A DNA stretch of 64,000 bases from Eremophila alpestris peregrina. Its lineage: Eukaryota; Chordata; Aves; Passeriformes; Alaudidae. Below the pieces are notes generated by a model. That model saw only the letters and a list, made by a program, of their open reading frames with translations, was not told the origin of the DNA and made no database searches. The first letter of the stretch is position 1. Every line of letters starts with the position of its first letter. Location of the stretch: contig WMCF01000033.1 in the NCBI GenBank assembly GCA_009792885.1, forward strand, positions 248,001 through 312,000, in the 5' to 3' direction. Below, piece after piece: positions 62,100-64,000 of the stretch. A program made the position numbers and the translations under genes.

Positions 62100-64000
62100 G
62101 TGCGGGGCGGAATGAGGGGCCCGGGGGCGGGAGGGCACACCCCGCACCATCACCGCCCTTCCGTGGCACGTAGGGTCCCTGCAGCCCGCGGAGGCTCAGT
62201 GTGGTCACGGAGAGCCGCAGGGTGCTGGGTCTCCTCCAGCCGGGCAAGTGCCTGCTGGGCCAAGGAGCTGCGCCCCTCTCAGCACCTCTGAGAGCCCGGA
62301 CGCAGGGGCACCTGAGCAACTGCACCAGAGCCCCTTGTTTTGGAAGAGTTAGGAAAAAATTTTGGCACTGGTCTTTGCATCATTTTGCTGCCGTGGCTCC
62401 TCTCTCTGCTCCCCTTCATCTTCCTTCCATAAACACGTCCACCCAGGAGACCTAGAGTTGATGAAATGTGGCAGAATCTTTTTTTAGTGCTGTTTTTAAA
62501 CAAGTTTAAGTCTCTCTCTTCACAGTCTGGTATTTTTGGTGTTCTTAATTTATAGCAACATCATAAAAGGCTTCTGTGGAAGAAACTTCCTATTGATGTA
62601 ATAGCCAGGGGGGGAAAAATTGTAAAGCGTCTTTTACAGTGCATTGTTCAGAACACTTACCTGTCCATTGACAAGCACAGCTCCGGTGAATTCAGTATCC
62701 CTGTAGGAAACTAGATGTGTCTATGGTTATAGTCATAGGTCAGCAGAAGTTGTCTCTCATTGTCAGGGATTTGTGGATTTACTGACATGAAGAGCACCAA
62801 CAGGTCTTTAATAACCACAAAACAGTTTGGATTCTGGTTTACTGCCTTGTTTGAAAGATAGGAAATATATTACAACAGGTGATTTATTTCCCATTGATGT
62901 TAATAGCTATTGAAAAGCATGAAGAACTTAATTTAAGCTTTATCACATCTGTGTGGCAAATACGAGTGCCATGGCTGCTTCAGACACCACAGCATGTGCT
63001 AAGTCTACAAGTTATCAAGGTCTACTTAGTGAAGTGACATTTCCTCTAAAGTGACATCTCCTCTAAAGGAGACTACTGCACTTGGTGATTCCAGTCACAA
63101 GTCTGACTTATAAGACCCCCTTGTGCATAATGCAGTGACACTGTCTAGCTTCATCTTGCCTGAAACTGTCCACAGATGTCTTAGAGAACCTCTGTATGCT
63201 CAGTGACCAAAGGTGGACAGAAAACAAGTCAGTATGGTTAACCTCCCTTTTCTCTGCTTCTGTCCATACTCTTCTTTGTACTGTCATCATAAGTGCCACG
63301 CCTCCGTTTTGCCGAAGAACCCAGGATATATGCATTTTCTTTGTCCATACCAAAGTCCTTCTCTGTGTTCTACAAGCCTTGGCAAATAGTAAGAGCATTC
63401 TGCTTGTACAGAAAAGAGTAATATTTTTGGATGTTGCTGAAAACAGACATGTTCTATCTTCACTCAAGTCTTAAAAAGAGCATCCAGCTCAGCACAATCT
63501 CTTTCTCCAAATATTACCTTATTCTTTCGCTGTCTCTGGTCGGTCAGTGCTGCCCAGTCTCCAATACCAATTACAGCTAACATGGTGAATTACATGCACC
63601 TCTCATCTCCTGGACCTTAGGTTTTGGGTCCTCTGTCCGCTCTGATGTAGGTCACAGGAATTAAAGCTAAAGGGTCAGAGGGTGAATATGTTTGGAGACT
63701 CCAAGTTCACACTTTTAATTTTTTACTCCTTGCAGGCCTGATGCTTGGTGAAGTTGTGGAGGAGGGGAAGTGTGGTTAGAAGTTTCCCTTAACAAAATCC
63801 TTGAATGTGTCAAGAATGGATTATGGGCAGTGGTGATCATAGATTTGTATATTCATCTTCCTGTGGCAGAGGGAAGTGTCCTAGATATAAGAGAGAAAGC
63901 AGTGTACAGCACTGCCCATTAAACCATGTCATCTAATGGAAGACACTGTTGACATGGAATACACAGCAAGCAAACCTCACAAGCTTCTGTGTGAGTTTTC
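62100..64000 (+). other. First visible intron of the plus-strand gene (to the window end)
   Basis: The region after the donor falls quickly from CpG-rich to AT-rich. No following exon could be identified. A near-perfect 17-bp tandem duplication lies at 63034-63067, with one mismatch between the copies. Open frames near 63108-63474 on both strands have no recognised similarity. Confidence 0.6.
63034..63067. repeat. 17-bp tandem duplication with one mismatch
   Basis: GTGACATTTCCTCTAAA is followed directly by GTGACATCTCCTCTAAA. The single T/C difference suggests a duplication followed by one substitution. Confidence 0.9.

Larger units (their letters stand above)
61080..62220. promoter_or_regulatory. 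CpG island over the 5' end of the plus-strand gene
   Basis: The region is strongly GC- and CpG-rich from about 61.09 to 62.2 kb, spanning the upstream sequence and all of the coding exon at 61595-62099. A milder CpG-rich zone extends left to about 60.5 kb. This is the typical setting of a vertebrate promoter with first exon. No TATA box stands out, and the precise transcription start is unknown. Confidence 0.75.

Noticed and set aside
61390..62325. 311-codon minus-strand open frame over the right CpG island
   Set aside because: It is antisense to the signal-peptide exon. GC-rich DNA has few stops, the product is Arg/Gly/Pro-rich low-complexity sequence, and no splice logic supports it.

Overview
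The window is vertebrate nuclear DNA, almost certainly from a bird. It is AT-rich with long introns and sparse short exons that have canonical GT-AG splice sites. It carries degraded CR1-type LINE fragments and LTR-like interspersed repeats familiar from avian genomes, plus three CpG-rich blocks that look like promoters. No bacterial, viral or organellar gene organisation is present.

Positions 1-43.6 kb hold the 5' half of APBB1IP (RIAM, the Rap1-GTP-interacting adaptor), transcribed on the minus strand. Nine consecutive coding exons can be read from the splice sites: 29076-29147, 27000-27087, 24937-25226, 21325-21402, 18206-18365, 14518-14639, 7541-7615, 6272-6415 and 2652-2762. Together they give one uninterrupted frame of 380 codons. 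It contains the N-terminal talin-binding helices, a proline-rich linker, a short coiled coil, the RA domain, the linker, and about two thirds of the PH domain. The rest of the PH domain and the C-terminal proline-rich tail lie beyond the left edge. A candidate non-coding first exon lies in a CpG island at about 42.9-43.6 kb, with a consensus minus-strand donor at 43287/43286. It is about 14 kb upstream of the start-codon exon.

Positions 43.7-58.2 kb are AT-rich intergenic DNA in which I can support no gene. An isolated CpG-rich block lies at 58.2-58.6 kb. A third, larger CpG island at 61.1-62.2 kb contains the first coding exon (61595-62099) of a plus-strand gene. That exon encodes a signal peptide followed by a proline-, arginine- and cysteine-rich segment with paired cysteines. 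I do not recognise this gene. It is divergent from APBB1IP, and it is not what mammalian gene order would predict here (GAD2, in the same orientation as APBB1IP). The window ends inside the following intron.

The most notable unexplained items are the unrecognised secreted or membrane protein gene, a cluster of perfect inverted repeats at 10.52-10.67 kb, the orphan CpG block at 58.3 kb, a perfect 41-bp tandem duplication at 52.04-52.12 kb, and a perfect-consensus decoy splice donor just past APBB1IP coding exon 5. I did not find a convincing new biological system. No database search was possible; family assignments rest on recalled protein sequence.
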